DNA of 64,000 bases from Amorphophallus konjac (Eukaryota > Streptophyta > Magnoliopsida > Alismatales > Araceae). The notes under the pieces are model-generated. The model made no database searches. It saw nothing but the letters and a program-made list of their open reading frames with translations, and had not been told where the DNA came from. The translations under genes and the position numbers were made by a program. The stretch is taken from NCBI GenBank assembly GCA_022559845.1, contig CM040117.1:80736559-80800558 (forward strand), given 5' to 3'. How positions within the stretch are numbered: position 1 is the first letter of the stretch; each line of letters opens with the position of its first letter. Below, in pieces: positions 10,281 to 20,514 of this stretch.

Positions 10281-11621
10281 TTACCCGGGCATGGTCAGTA
10301 GTCTTCCTTCAGTCGGGATGGTACTTTCGGTGATGAAGTCGGCGAGCGCTTGACCTTTTATAGCTGAGCGCGGGCGATACGAGATGTCGTAGGCCCCAAG
10401 CATAATGGCCCATTTGACGAGTCGCCCCGAGGCCTCGGGGTGGGCCAAAATCTTCTTCAATGGCTCGCCGGTTAGCACGCTGATGGGGTGCCCTTGGAAG
10501 TAGGGTCGGAGGTGTTTCGCGGAGGTGACCAGCGCTAGCACGAGCTTCTCGGTTGCGGGGTACCACCTCTCGGCCTCGTTGAGAACCTTGCTGGTGTAGT
10601 AGACTGGTCTTTCGATTCCCGAGTCATTTCTGACTAGGACCGAGCTAACCGTCGATGACGTCGCCGAGAGATAGAGTAGCAAGACTTCGCCCGGCACGGG
10701 CTTGGAGAGCACCGGGGGTGAAGCCAGGAACTCCTTGAGCTCAGCGAACGCTTTCTGGCATTCCTCATCCCATGCGAACGTAGCAGATGCCAACTTGGGC
10801 CCCCTCAACAGTTTAAAGAAGGGCAAGCATCATTCGGTCGCACGAGACAAGAAACGACTGAGAGCGGCGACACACCCTGTCAGACGCAGGACGTCCTTAA
10901 TGCAGGCGGGCGGGCGCATGTCCAGGATGGCCTGGACCTTGTCGGGGTTGGCTTCGATCCCATGTTGAGTGACTAGGAAACCCAGGAACTTCCCGAATAT
11001 TACTCCGAAGGCGCACTTGGCAGGATTGAGCTTCATGTTGTACTTCAGGAGGACGCCGAAGGTTTCAGCGAGGTCGATGAAGTGGTCCTGGGCCTTGGGG
11101 GTCTTGACGAGCATGTCGTCAATGTAGGCCTCGACGTTCCGACCTAGCTGCTCCTCGAACATGTGATTGACCAGTCTCTGGTACGTGGCTTCGGCGTTCT
11201 TCAACCTGAAAGGCATCCGGGTATAGCAGTACACGCCGTAGTCGGTGATGAAGGCGGTCTTCTTGGCATCTTCAGAATTCATTCTGATCTGGTGGTAACC
11301 CAAATAGGCATCCAGGAAGCTGAGCATCTCAATGCCCGATGTCGAGTCGACCAGTTGGTCGATGCTGGGTAAGGGATAGCAGTCCTTAGGGGTGGCCTTA
11401 TTCAAGTCGGTGAAGTCCACGCACATCCGCCACTTGCCGGAAGCCTTTGGTACCAGGACGACATTGGCTAGCCATGTCGGGTACAGGACCGGTCTAAAAA
11501 GACCAGTCTCTTGCCCCTTGGTGACCTGCGCCTTGATAATCGTCTGTTTCTCTGGTGCGTGCTTCCTTCGGTGCTGCTGCACGGGCTTCATGGTGGGGTT
11601 GAGGTTGAGTTGGTGCATCAC
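10281..11621 (-). pseudogene. Element G reverse transcriptase and first RNase H
   Basis: 10830-11621 encodes RT: KASGKWRMCVDFTDLNKA, motif A with D104 (FLDAYLGYHQI), PFRLKNAEATYQRL, and the YIDD box at residues 166-169. After a stop the frame 10281-10826 gives the connection (AFAELKEFL) and an RNase H in which the usual first Asp block is LYLSATSS, so it lacks the catalytic residue, as is known for the first RNase H of Tat elements. Its end, YRPRSAIKGQALADFI, is typical. RT copies the RNA into cDNA. Both active-site Asp residues of YIDD are kept. Confidence 0.88.
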
Positions 11622-11669
11622 GGTCTCCTCTGGTATTCCAGGGAGCTGATCGTCGGACCAAGCGAAGAC

Positions 11670-12300
11670 TCAGACGTACTCAGAAAGAAATTTCTTATGT
11701 TGCTGCTGTTCCTCGGGTGGTAGGTCGGCTCCGATCCTTACTCCTAGGGTCGGGTCATCGTTTAGGAAAATTGTCAGCGGCTCGCCACCTGGCTCAGTAG
11801 CTGCGGATTTTTCCTCGACTTCCCGGGGGCCCTTATCATTCCCGTCCGGCCTCGTGGCCTCCACCGAGATATTATAGCACCTTCGGGCCGTGGCCTGGTT
11901 ACCTCGGATTTCCCCTACCCCATTTTTGGTGGGGAACTTTATTTTTTGGTGATAGGTAGATGGTACTGCCTTGATCCGGCTGAGGATTCCCCGGCCGAAG
12001 ATGGCGTTGTGCGCTATCATCCCTTTGATCACTATGAAGTCTACCATGACCGTAACGGTTTTGGGTGGGGTGCAGAGGGTAACCGGCAAGGCTTAGGGCT
12101 CCTTCGGGGAGAGTGGCCAGGCCGTTGAACCCACAGAGGGGCGTTTGGATCGGGCGGAGTTTGGATGGATCCTCTCCCATTTTGAGGAAACAGTCATAAG
12201 ACAACACATCAGAGGCACTTCCATTGTCCACAAGAATCCGATCCACGTTACAATGGTTTATGGTGGCCGAGATTACGAGGGCGTCATCGTGCGGGGTGCT
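11670..12300 (-). pseudogene. Element G aspartic protease
   Basis: The active-site block ILVDNGSASDVLSYD is at about 12200-12235 (VDNG at 12221-12231). DNG instead of DSG/DTG is usual in Tat proteases. A frameshift near 12060 moves the rest (AHNAIFGRGILSRIKAVPST, then FPTKNGVGEIRG) into the frame 11670-12089. The protease would cut the Gag-Pol precursor. Confidence 0.8.
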
Positions 12301-13979
12301 CAGCCCCTCCAGGTCTTGGTCGGAGAAGACTATGACCTGGGGCGGGGCCTTGGGTGGCTCTGGGGCTCGGCTCGCCCGCTTGGCATGACGCTTCCTTCCA
12401 CAGCTGCTGTCACCTCCTGATGCGATTCCTCCAGAGATGACGTTGATGTGAACCCCTCGGGGGGCATTGTCGATCTCCTCTGCGGCGCCTTGATCTTCTC
12501 TGCGCTCGGCAGTGAACCAAGCCAGGTGCCCTAGGTGGATGAGGTGCTCGATCTCGTCTTGAAGCTGGTGGCAATCACCGGTGTGATGCCCATGATCGCC
12601 GTGGAATAGACAATGTCTGTCTCGCTTGCGGTTCTTCGACCTCATCGGCTCGGGCCGACGGAGAAGTCCTGAGTCTTTGACGTCTTCATAGATTTCATAG
12701 ACCTGGGCGGTTAACGGGGTGTACCGCTCGTACTTCCGCTTGCGTTCTCCATCTCGGTCTCGCTTCTTTCCCGAGCTAGGATTTGGCTCGGGGCCCCGCT
12801 TCTTGTCCCCCTCCCGGCCCGAGCCGGTTGCGTCTCGGCAAGCGCTGAGTACTTCTTCGCACTCGGCGTGGCGCAGAGCCAGAGTCACTAGCTCGGCAAG
12901 GGTCGAGGGAGGGTGGAGGACAAGTTCACGGCGGAGGTACGTCCCGGGTACCCTCGGCCAGTGCGGTTGTGGCTGAGGCCACATCCAGGCGGGGGATTCG
13001 GAGGGCTTCCGATTTAAATCGGTGGACGTAAGCCCGGAGCCTTTCCCCTTGCACCTGTTTGAGGGCCAAGAGCCCCGCTACCGACCTTGGGGGGGCACTT
13101 CCAGCGAAGCTCTCCTTGAAGACCCGCCTGAATTGCTTCAAGTCTCGGATGGATCCGAGGGTGAGGGCCCAGAACCACGCTTGAGCGCCCTAGACCAGAG
13201 TGGTCACGAAGGCTCGACACTTGATGGAGTCCGACGCTCCATGCAGAGTCATCAGGGCGTCGAAGCTATCATAATGGTCGATCGGGTCGCCCTGGCCGTC
13301 GTAGAGCTTGAAGGTTGGTATGGGGGCTCTGGGGGATACCTCCGCCTTCAAGATATACTCGGAGAACGGGGATTTCTCCTTATCTTCCGGGGAAGAGGCC
13401 TTCTGCAGGGCGCGAAGGGCGCGCTCCTGCTCAGCGAAGCGCCTTTCAAAATCTCGCAGCCGGAGGGATAACTGCGGTTTCTGTCGTGCCGCGAGGCTGG
13501 GGGGGGGCGTCTTGGCGGTCTCCGGGAACGTCGGCTTCCGGATCTGGCCGTTGCGTCCCCCGCCTTCCTTTCCTCGGCGCGGAGGAGGCCTCTTGCTCCG
13601 GAGGTGGAGCTTGCGAGGGTCCTCCGACCCTGTTACGGATGAGCTGCTGGCTGCGGAGGGTGAAGCGGCCCCCAGCCGTGTGCTGGGACGTACTCCTGCG
13701 GGGGGGGCTCCTTGATGGGGCACGGGACCGTGCATCCCTGGCCACCTAGGTCTTCATGAGTTCCACGAGGACATCCAGTTTGGCATTGAGGGCTTGGAAG
13801 GCTTCGGCGCCACCATAGGGGGGTAGCCCCGCTGCCGCGGGGAGTGGCGGTGGTCCGTCGGCGGGGATGCTGGCGTTGGAGGGAGGGTTCTGTGAGGCCC
13901 TGGGAGGGCCATCCCCTGCTTCTACCATGGCCTTACCCCTTTCACCGGTGGACCTCCTCCCTGAGCTTCTTCTCACCAT
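12300..13979 (-). pseudogene. Element G gag, broken
   Basis: The start is the ATG at 13979 (MVRRSSGRRSTGE), just after the primer site. The segments are 13746-13979 (Pro/Gly-rich N-terminus), 13190-13735 (RLRDFERRFAEQER coiled coil, then FKLYDGQGDPIDHYDSF, the start of the retrotransposon gag domain), 12926-13141 (FRRVFKESFAGSAPP and LKQVQGERLRAYVHRF) and 12300-12984 (ELVTLALRHAECEE, then the knuckle CLFHGDHGHHTGDC). Having His at the second position of the zinc knuckle is usual for Tat. At least three frame changes. Confidence 0.82.
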
Positions 13980-13998
13980 GTTGGCTCTTCGTGCGTTT

Positions 13999-14014
13999 CC
14001 CACAGACGGCGCCA
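13999..14014 (-). promoter_or_regulatory. Primer binding site of element G
   Basis: Minus strand TGGCGCCGTCTGTGGG, two bases after the LTR. This is a standard primer site of Tat/RIRE2-like elements and nearly equals the one in the TRIM at 15104. Confidence 0.85.
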
Positions 14015-14016
14015 GA

Positions 14017-14713
14017 TGAAGAGGTGAAATCTCGCGCTGGTTCCTGAGCGGGCTGGTAATCACCAAGTTAATGAACTGCAAGATAGGGAAACGGGTCAGA
14101 GGGCCCAGGGGGATTCCCTTGGGCAAAACCATCCGATGCTCAAGTCAGTAGAGCAATGGTGGGAGCAGTGATAGGGAGGAGAAGGTGAAGGCGCGAGATC
14201 CCTCTCCACCAATGGGGTGAAGTGATCCTTGCTCAGGAATTGGGGGTGGATCAATGCCCTTTTGGACTTACCTTTCACCGGAGGGTATCCCAGGTTTAAA
14301 TAGTGTGCCACCCTCTGGAGTCCTACAAGCTGAGAGGTCTCCGGCGGAGGTTACGTCCTCATCGTGGGCTTTTATGGCCTCATCGTGGGGGCATTATCCT
14401 CGCGGGGAAGCCGGAGCTCCTGGACTTCTTAGCGTCCGGCCCGCTGTGGACTCTAACGGCTGCAATGATGAGCATTTTATCGGTCGTACCGAGCTTAGGG
14501 AGGCCGGCCCTATCGGGCGATAGGCCTAGCTCGGTGAGGAGATGGGTCGGATAGACCGGCTAGCGCTTCCCCTCTTCGTGTGGAGGGATAGCTCGTGCGC
14601 GGGTCTTCCTGTGACCTGATCGAGGCTCGGGCTCTCCGAGCCTTGGGGCCGCCTAGGAGAGTTGTTTCCTTGAGCATTGTTTTATTGGGCTTTGCCTTTT
14701 TGATGTATCAACA
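14017..14713 (-). repeat. 5' LTR of element G, probably shared with a second copy
   Basis: 697 bp, the same length as the left LTR. It is followed on the right by a piece of the same family's internal 3' end (14714-14898), so this LTR serves as the 3' LTR of a truncated neighbour and the 5' LTR of element G. Confidence 0.8.
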
Positions 14714-14898
14714 GTTTTGAATGAAAAGAAAAGGAATTTGCTTCGTCCATCTTGTTGTACAATTTCAAAAATAGAATTTGCGTAGTGCGGCTGCGTTCCA
14801 TGTCCGAGGAATGGGATCCCCTTCCATTGTTGCTAACCTGTACGCACCTTTCCCGAGTGTCTCGACCACTCGGTAGGGGCCTTCCCAGTTAGGGGACA
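14714..14898 (-). pseudogene. Integrase tail of a second, truncated copy of element G
   Basis: It matches 8515-8697, including the last codons of integrase (GPYRVVETLGKGAYRLA equivalent). It stops at 14898, eleven bases before the TRIM. This is direct evidence of a tandem arrangement of two copies. Confidence 0.8.
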
Positions 14899-14909
14899 GC
14901 TTGGGGGCT

Positions 14910-15101
14910 TGTGTAGCGGACCTAGGGTCACGGGATTAGTCCCACATCGGATGTTGAGAAAGAAACCGAGTGCTTATAAAGAAGGTCTTCACCTCTTAAC
15001 CCAAGAGGGCCCTTTTACAAGGACAAAACCCTAGCCGCCCTCTGACGTGGCAGGGGACAATACCTCTTGGGGGCACCAAAAAGGTTCATCTCGCATCTAC
15101 A
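14910..15101 (+). repeat. TRIM LTR 1
   Basis: 192 bp. TATAAA is at 14975-14980. It differs from LTR 2 by a handful of bases (for example aaacc/caacc at about 14963 and tgacgtggcagg/cggcgtggcgg at about 15040). Confidence 0.88.
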
Positions 15102-15103
15102 AA

Positions 15104-15119
15104 GTGGCGCCGTCTATGG
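15104..15119 (+). promoter_or_regulatory. TRIM primer binding site
   Basis: TGGCGCCGTCTATGGG, two bases after the LTR; one base different from the site of element G. Confidence 0.85.
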
Positions 15120-15154
15120 GAACCCTGAGCTCTCGCACACTCGCTTGCCTTCTC

Positions 15155-15163
15155 AAGGGGGGG
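15155..15163 (+). promoter_or_regulatory. TRIM polypurine tract
   Basis: AAGGGGGGG, two bases before LTR 2. It primes plus-strand DNA synthesis. Confidence 0.85.
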
Positions 15164-15165
15164 CT

Positions 15166-15356
15166 TGTGTAGCGGACCTAGGGTCACGGGATTAGTCCCA
15201 CATCGGATGTTGAGAAAGCAACCGAGTGCTTATAAAGAAGGTCTTCACCTCTTAACCCAAGAGGGCCCTTTTACAAGGACAAAACCCTAGCCGCCCTCCG
15301 GCGTGGCGGGGACAATACCTCTTGGGGGCACCAAAAAGGCTCATCTCGCATCTACA
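15166..15356 (+). repeat. TRIM LTR 2
   Basis: 191 bp, with the same ends as LTR 1. Confidence 0.88.
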
Positions 15357-16113
15357 GATCCCCTTATAAAAATTACGCTCAAATAAAATTGAAAGCCATA
15401 TCAATTCAAACTGAAAATTAAGTTGCGAAGCTCTCTCAATAAACAAGCTTACAGTGCAACCGGATCTGAATAACACTCACACAAAAGTGCGTAGCAGTTC
15501 TGTCAAGCAGAATTCAACCAAATAATTAATCGTTCAGACTGAAACAACAATTCAAAAACTAATTCAACAGTTAATGCTTCAACTAGACATAATATCGAAC
15601 ACTTAGCCACTAAGCCCGTTCTGAACATTGAAACAAAATTTGCTCACATACCAACCTGTGAAGGAGGTAGAGGAAAAGGATCAAGCTCACAAATCAAACC
15701 ACGATGCTCACAAGGACTTTTAGGTGGTTCGTTCTGCTACCCACAAACCTACGTCACCCCCCACTTAACCTGAGTGAGGATTCCGCTGAGTCATAGCTTG
15801 AATCGTTGTGCCTCACAGCTTGCTACACCGTTGAGCCTCATAGCTTGCTATCCGCTAAGCATCACAGCTTGCTACACTGCTGAGCTTCACAGCTTGCTAG
15901 CAAGACCGCCGAGTCTCACAGCTTTCTAGAAGTAAGAAAGGAAAGAACAAACCAAAACCAAAAAGAACAACAGAAAAATAGAAAATAATATAGCTCCACA
16001 GGAGCAGAATGACTTAGATCTGATCCAGAGGCCAATACACAATCATCAACATAGGTATAAAAACTCATGAATGAAAGCATAGTTTGTCATCATCAAAACA
16101 CAGGGACATAACA
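15357..16113 (-). repeat. Sirevirus LTR, minus strand, 3' tip missing
   Basis: Minus strand from TGTTATGTCCCTGTG at 16113 to TTTTTATAAGGGG at about 15360. It is preceded (16114-16126) by a polypurine tract aaaagggggagaa, so it is a 3' LTR. It lacks about 35-40 bp of its end, replaced by the TRIM boundary. It matches the plus-strand LTR 16127-18198 in reverse but is about 1.3 kb shorter, because the U3 repeat and TATA part (about 16190-17478) is absent. Confidence 0.8.
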
Positions 16114-16479
16114 TTCTCCCCCTTTTTGATGATGGCAACTATGAGTAAACTATGCTTTCGTTCATGAGTCTTTATACATGTGTTGATGATATTATATACA
16201 TGCACATTCACAATCTATGTGAAGATAGGTTGACAGCCATTTAAACTCTGAAGAACAGAAGTAAAGTCAATGTAGTTAACATAGTTAACACAATATCTTG
16301 AAGAGTCAACATAGTATAATGAAGAGTCAATGCAGTACCCTGAAGAGTCAATGCAGTCAAGCCAAGAGTCAACTCAAAGTCAATGCATTCAAACCCTTAA
16401 ACAACTCTTGAAGCTTAGAAGTCCACCACGGAAGCAATTATATTCACATGGCTGACCTATGTCTTCTACCGGTAACAAA

Positions 16480-17040
16480 TATGTGTTACGGGTGATAAAT
16501 AGATGGACAGAAGAGACAAATAAGTCACAAGGTGTCAAAAGAGACTAAGAGTGAAAATGTCTTCATACGGGTGACAAACACCCTGTAGCAGTGACAAAAG
16601 GTCTATAAGGGTGACAAATGGAGAACAACAGTGACAAATAGCTGTTAAGGGCGACAAATGGCTAAACTATGGTGAAAAATAGTTCAAACGCCAACTTGGC
16701 TCCAGCCTGTAAGGCAGAGGAGCAAATGTCAAGGGTGACGGTTGGTGCCAAATTGTGGTGACAAATAGGTGGGCAGCAGTGACAAATATGTGACAAAGCT
16801 AAAAAATAGCAAAGCAAAGGTGTAAAATGGGTGGCAGCGCTAAAGGCGTGAAAAGTATAGAAGAAGAGTCGACTCAAGAAGGCTTTGGAGTCGACTCCAA
16901 TTACAAAGAAATTCACAAAGAAGAAAGAAGAAGCAGTGGCGATGGCTTAAAGAGAATAAGTGTGAAAAATAGGTGCCTAAGGGAAACAAATGTTCGATAA
17001 GGGTGAATAATAGGTCATCAAGGTTGACAAAAATGGCTGG
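16480..17040 (+). repeat. Degenerate GTGACAAATA repeats in U3 of copia-2
   Basis: Units such as gggtgacaaatagatgg, agtgacaaatagctg and gggcgacaaatggc recur every 20-35 bp, about 15 times. Two GAGTCGACTC palindromes are at 16867-16876 and 16890-16899, the same core as in copia-1. All lie upstream of the TATA box. Confidence 0.75.
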
Positions 17041-17222
17041 GCGTGTGGAAATCTTAAGGAAGAAAGGTGCGCTCGATCAACAATCATCTGGCACTTAATC
17101 CTAGGACACCTGGCACGTTTCTAGAGGCACCTGGTAAGAAGAATATTCTCATTGGACACTTGGTCTAATAGAATTTTAGATCTGGAGATAAGTTTAATCA
17201 GAAGAATTCCAGAGCTCTGCTC

Positions 17223-17229
17223 TATATAA
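17223..17229 (+). promoter_or_regulatory. TATA box of the copia-2 LTR
   Basis: ctcTATATAAcagag, about 1.1 kb into the LTR, followed by a purine-rich (GA)n leader at 17260-17430. Confidence 0.7.
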
Positions 17230-17265
17230 CAGAGTCTTCTACCTTCGGAGAATAAATGTTGTAGA

Positions 17266-17432
17266 TATAGAAGAAAAAGGATATGAAATCTACAGAGAAG
17301 AGAAAGAGGTGAAAAGAGAGAGAGAGAGCAGATGAGTTCGATCACATTGAGAGAGAGTCTGTGAGAGAAGAAGAAGAAAAGAAAGAGAGAGATTTCGTGA
17401 AGAGAATAAGAAGAAGAGAAAGAGAGAGTCAT
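17266..17432 (+). repeat. GA-rich low-complexity tract
   Basis: gaagaaaaag, gagagagagagagcag and similar runs in the R/U5 part of the copia-2 LTR. Reading frames on the minus strand here are low-complexity artefacts. Confidence 0.7.
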
Positions 17433-18198
17433 GTGATGAAGGGTTGAGTGCAGCCGGAGCTATATTGAAGATCTGATTGCATATTGGCCTCTGAATCAGA
17501 TCTAAGCCATTATGCTCCTGTGGAGCTATATTGTTTTCTATTTTTCCTTTGATCTTTTTGGTTTTGGTTTGTTCTTTCCTTTCTTACTTCTAGCAAGCTG
17601 TGAGGCTCGTCGGTCTTATTAGCAAGCTGTGAAGCTAGCAGTGTAGCAAGCTGTGATGCTCAGCGGATAGCAAGCTGTGAGGCTCAGCGGTGTAGCGAGC
17701 TGTGAGCTCAGCGATTCAAGCTGTGAGTTAGCGGGATCCTCACTCAGGTTGAGTGGGCGATGGACGTTGGTTTGTGGTAGTAGACCGAACCACATAAAAA
17801 TCCTTGTGAGCATCGTGGTTTGATTTGTAAGCTTGATCCTTTTCCTCTACCTCCTTTACGGGTTGGTATGTGAGTAAATTTCGTTTCAATGTTCAGAACG
17901 AGCTTAGTGGCTAAGTGTTCGATATTGTGTCTGGTTGAAGCATTAATTGTTGAATTAGTTTTTGAATTACTGTTTCAGTCTGAACGATTAATTATTTGGT
18001 TGAATTCTGCTTGACAGAACTGCTACGCTCATTTTTGTGAGTGTTATTCAGATCAGGTTGTGCTATGAGCTTGTTTAGTGAGAGAGCTTCGCAACTTAAT
18101 TTTCAGTTTGAATTGATTTGGCTTTCAATTTTATTTGAGCGTAATTTTTATAAGGGGGTCGATTCACCCCCCCTATAGATCCTGTATTGCACCTAACA

Positions 18199-18214
18199 AT
18201 TGGTATTAGAGCAG
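18199..18214 (+). promoter_or_regulatory. Primer binding site of copia-2
   Basis: attggtattagagcag, complementary to the initiator tRNA-Met 3' end with one substitution (TGGTATCAGAGC is usual). Confidence 0.85.
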
Positions 18215-18328
18215 GTCTCTAATTTATCAGATCTAACAATTTGCAGAGAGGATCCTGCTAATTGGGTGCATTCATTATGTTTAGATTATTGCTAGATTCT
18301 TGTGCGTGTGTTTTTCAGTCATTCTATT

Positions 18329-18964
18329 ATGAAGTCTCTTACTGAAAATCTCTCTCTGAATTCCCCACCAATTTTTAATGGGTCTAACTTCGATATGTGG
18401 TTATGGAGGATATATGTCCTGGTCAACTCATATGACCCTAAGCTCTGAAAGCTTGTCTCTCATGGTCGTTATGAGTTGCCCAAAGACCAATCAATTTAGA
18501 CTATGAATCATAAGTCCAAACATAATAAAAATTGTTTGATTCTAAAACTGTTTAATGCTGTAGTTGATTCTAGTGTGTTTCCTTTTATTTCAGGCTGCAA
18601 CACTACTAAGGACATTCTGGATGGCTTGATCAGCATCCATGTGAAAAAGGAGAAGTAGGAGTGTTTGATGGCCAACAGAAGTGATCACAGTAGTGATCAG
18701 AAGGATGAGTCATCTTCTCAGGTAAACTCCGAATACGAAGAAATTTCATTTGATGATTTGATGCATCTATATGATGAATTGTTGGATAAATACAAGAAAA
18801 TGAAATCTAAAAACAAAAGGTTGAAAAGGAAAATTGAGTATAATAACTCTAATTCTTCATGTGGAAAATGTTCACAGTTGGAAGAAATAAATAGAGCTTG
18901 TGAGTTTGATGTTCAAATGCATAAGGAACTAATTGGCTCTTTAAGGATGATAACAAAGATCTTA
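18329..18964 (+). pseudogene. copia-2 gag, N-terminal part
   Basis: The ATG at 18329 starts MKSLTENLSLNSPPIFNGSN, followed by FDMWLWRIYVLV, the usual beginning of Sirevirus-type Gag. One frame runs to 18964 with three in-frame stops (TGA about 18446, TAG about 18497, TAG about 18656). The central UBN2 region is largely missing between ILDGLISIHVKKEK and the acidic ANRSDHSSDQKDESSSQ part, which suggests an internal deletion. A Lys/Glu-rich coiled-coil segment begins at the end. Confidence 0.75.
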
Positions 18965-19513
18965 TAGCCAAAATTACTGAACTGGAACAAATAGAGAAAA
19001 ATTTGAAAGAAAAATTAAGTTCAATGAATAGACTAAATCTTAGTTAATCAGTTAACTCAGAATGATGAACTCAAGGAAGAAATTAAAAAACTGAAACAAC
19101 TGAACACTGCCCTATCTGACAGACTGATTGCATTTGAAAAGGGTAAGTGTGTGAACTTGGATAATTTAGATAAGTTGGCCAGTCTTGAACAAGAAATTGA
19201 AAGTCACAAAACTGTTAATCACATGTTGAATGAAAGACAGGCTAAATGTAGGGAAGAAAATGCAAATTCTGAATTGCTAATTACTTCCTTGGAAAATGAA
19301 ATTCAAGATTTAAAAAGTTCATTGTCTAAATTTGTAGATGGTAAGGAAAACTTGAATAAGTTGTTGGGAGTTAAGGTGAACTTCCAAAGAGAGGGATTGC
19401 GTTTCAATCCAGTGAATAAAAAAAGTTTTGAAAATAAACTCTACACCTCTTTTGTGAATGGTTCAGAAACAATCAGCACTTCAAATTCTCCGTTCTTCCA
19501 ATTCACTACCTAA
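18965..19513 (+). pseudogene. copia-2 gag, coiled-coil part
   Basis: After a frameshift the sequence encodes heptad-like Leu/Lys/Glu segments (DLIAKITELEQIEKNL; 19151-19513 LASLEQEIESHKTVNHML and LITSLENEIQDLKSSL). Such coiled coils lie between the capsid and nucleocapsid parts of many Sirevirus Gags. It ends before the zinc knuckle block. Confidence 0.65.
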
Positions 19514-19564
19514 AGAGGTCAAAAACAAGTTGCTGGTAATAAAACCTCAAACCAGAATAAAAAT

Positions 19565-20514
19565 TTGAGAAAGGAAAACAATTTGCATCACAAATCCAGA
19601 AACCATGTGGCTACCATAGTGCATGTTGACCATAAATCCACTATACATTCACATGCACATGCAAAGAAATTCTCATGTCATTATTGTGGTAAAAGTAGTC
19701 ACATGATGCATGACTGTGGTGTATTAAGAAAAGATGACATGAACGTTGGTAGAATGCATGCTAGGAGCTTTCATGTTAAAAATCATATTGTTCAGAAAAC
19801 AAAATTTAGTGCTTTCACTATCGACAGTATGGACATGTTATGAATAATTGCTTCATCATGAAAAGGGATAATTTGAAAGCATGCAAAAACAAAGTACCCT
19901 CCAGTCGTAAAAACAAATCCATAAGGAAAAGCCATTCATATCATTGCTATTGTTGTGGTAAAATAGGCCACATTGCTGCACAATGTTGGTCTGTCAAGGG
20001 AAAGAAAAATTTTCAGTACGAATATGTTAAATTCCTTATAAACCAGCATGCTTTTGATAAAAACAAATTTATTTCAAAAAATAAACCACTTGTGTGCTTC
20101 AACTGTGGGAAGCCAGGTCACAAAGCTTCTGAATGTTGGGTGGCCATTGGTAGAAAAAATTCTAGAGTTGAAAATAAGAAATTCCATGTTCATTTCTATA
20201 ACAAGAATGCAAAGTCGGTGGTGAATTGCCATTACTGTAGCAAGCCTGGACATGTGATGAAAGACTGTTGGCATGTTAAAGGAAATAAGAGTTTTATTGT
20301 CAATAAACAGAAGCTAAATTTTGTCATGAACAATAAAAACACAAAGTCTTTTGTTTACTGTCATTACTGTGGCAAGTCTGGGCATACAATGCATGAGTGT
20401 TATTTGTTACAATTTGATGATTCTAATGCCCTAAAGTCATGGAGAACACCTACTAGAGGTGTTACTAACTCACATGGACACAAGAATTATTGGGTATCTA
20501 AAAATACAAATTGA
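19565..20514 (+). pseudogene. copia-2 gag, multi-zinc-knuckle nucleocapsid
   Basis: Five intact CX2CX4HX4C knuckles: CHYCGKSSHMMHDC (about 19677), CYCCGKIGHIAAQC (about 19945), CFNCGKPGHKASEC (about 20096), CHYCSKPGHVMKDC (about 20228) and CHYCGKSGHTMHEC (about 20359). A sixth, degenerate copy (FHYRQYGHVMNNC, both first Cys lost) is at 19813-19851. The first knuckle is in a different frame from the others, a frameshift between about 19800 and 19840. Spacers of about 25-55 residues are Lys/Asn/His-rich. Knuckles bind RNA; one or two is the copia norm. The frame 19840-20514 is open for 224 codons. Confidence 0.8.

Larger units (their letters stand above)
7818..14713 (-). mobile_element. Tat-type Ty3/gypsy retrotransposon (element G)
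   Basis: Two 697-bp direct repeats (7818-8514 and 14017-14713) flank, on the minus strand, a primer site, gag, protease, reverse transcriptase/RNase H, a second RNase H and integrase. The second RNase H between pol and integrase and the gag C-H-H-C knuckle are marks of the Tat lineage. Several in-frame stops and frameshifts make it inactive. No target duplication is visible, because sequence beyond the right LTR belongs to a further copy. Confidence 0.9.
14910..15356 (+). mobile_element. TRIM (miniature LTR retrotransposon), 447 bp
   Basis: Two near-identical LTRs of 192 and 191 bp (14910-15101 and 15166-15356), both TGTGTAGCGG to CATCTACA, enclose 64 bp of internal sequence that consists of a primer site and a polypurine tract. 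It has no coding capacity and must be moved by proteins of another element. The primer site equals that of Tat-type gypsy such as element G. The 5-bp flanks (gggct and gatcc) do not match. The left flank tgggggct looks like a second polypurine tract, so the copy is likely part of a former LTR-internal-LTR array. Confidence 0.88.
16127..18198 (+). repeat. 5' LTR of copia-2 (about 2.07 kb)
   Basis: It ends cctaaca at 18198, next to the primer site. The first about 20 bases of the LTR (TGTTATGTCCCTG) are missing at the junction with the facing LTR. Length and architecture parallel the copia-1 LTR. Confidence 0.75.

Noticed and set aside
13308..13749. Plus-strand frames of 135-149 codons opposite the gag of element G
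   Set aside because: Shadows of the GC-rich gag coding strand; the minus-strand frame has family motifs.
14910..15356. TRIM as a Cassandra element
   Set aside because: No 5S rRNA-like promoter sequence was seen in its LTRs.
7774..15360. gatcc on both sides (7813-7817 and 15357-15361) as a target duplication of one large element
   Set aside because: The two sites flank different elements (element G and the TRIM) and the right one overlaps the Sirevirus LTR end motif, so the match is not evidence of one insertion.
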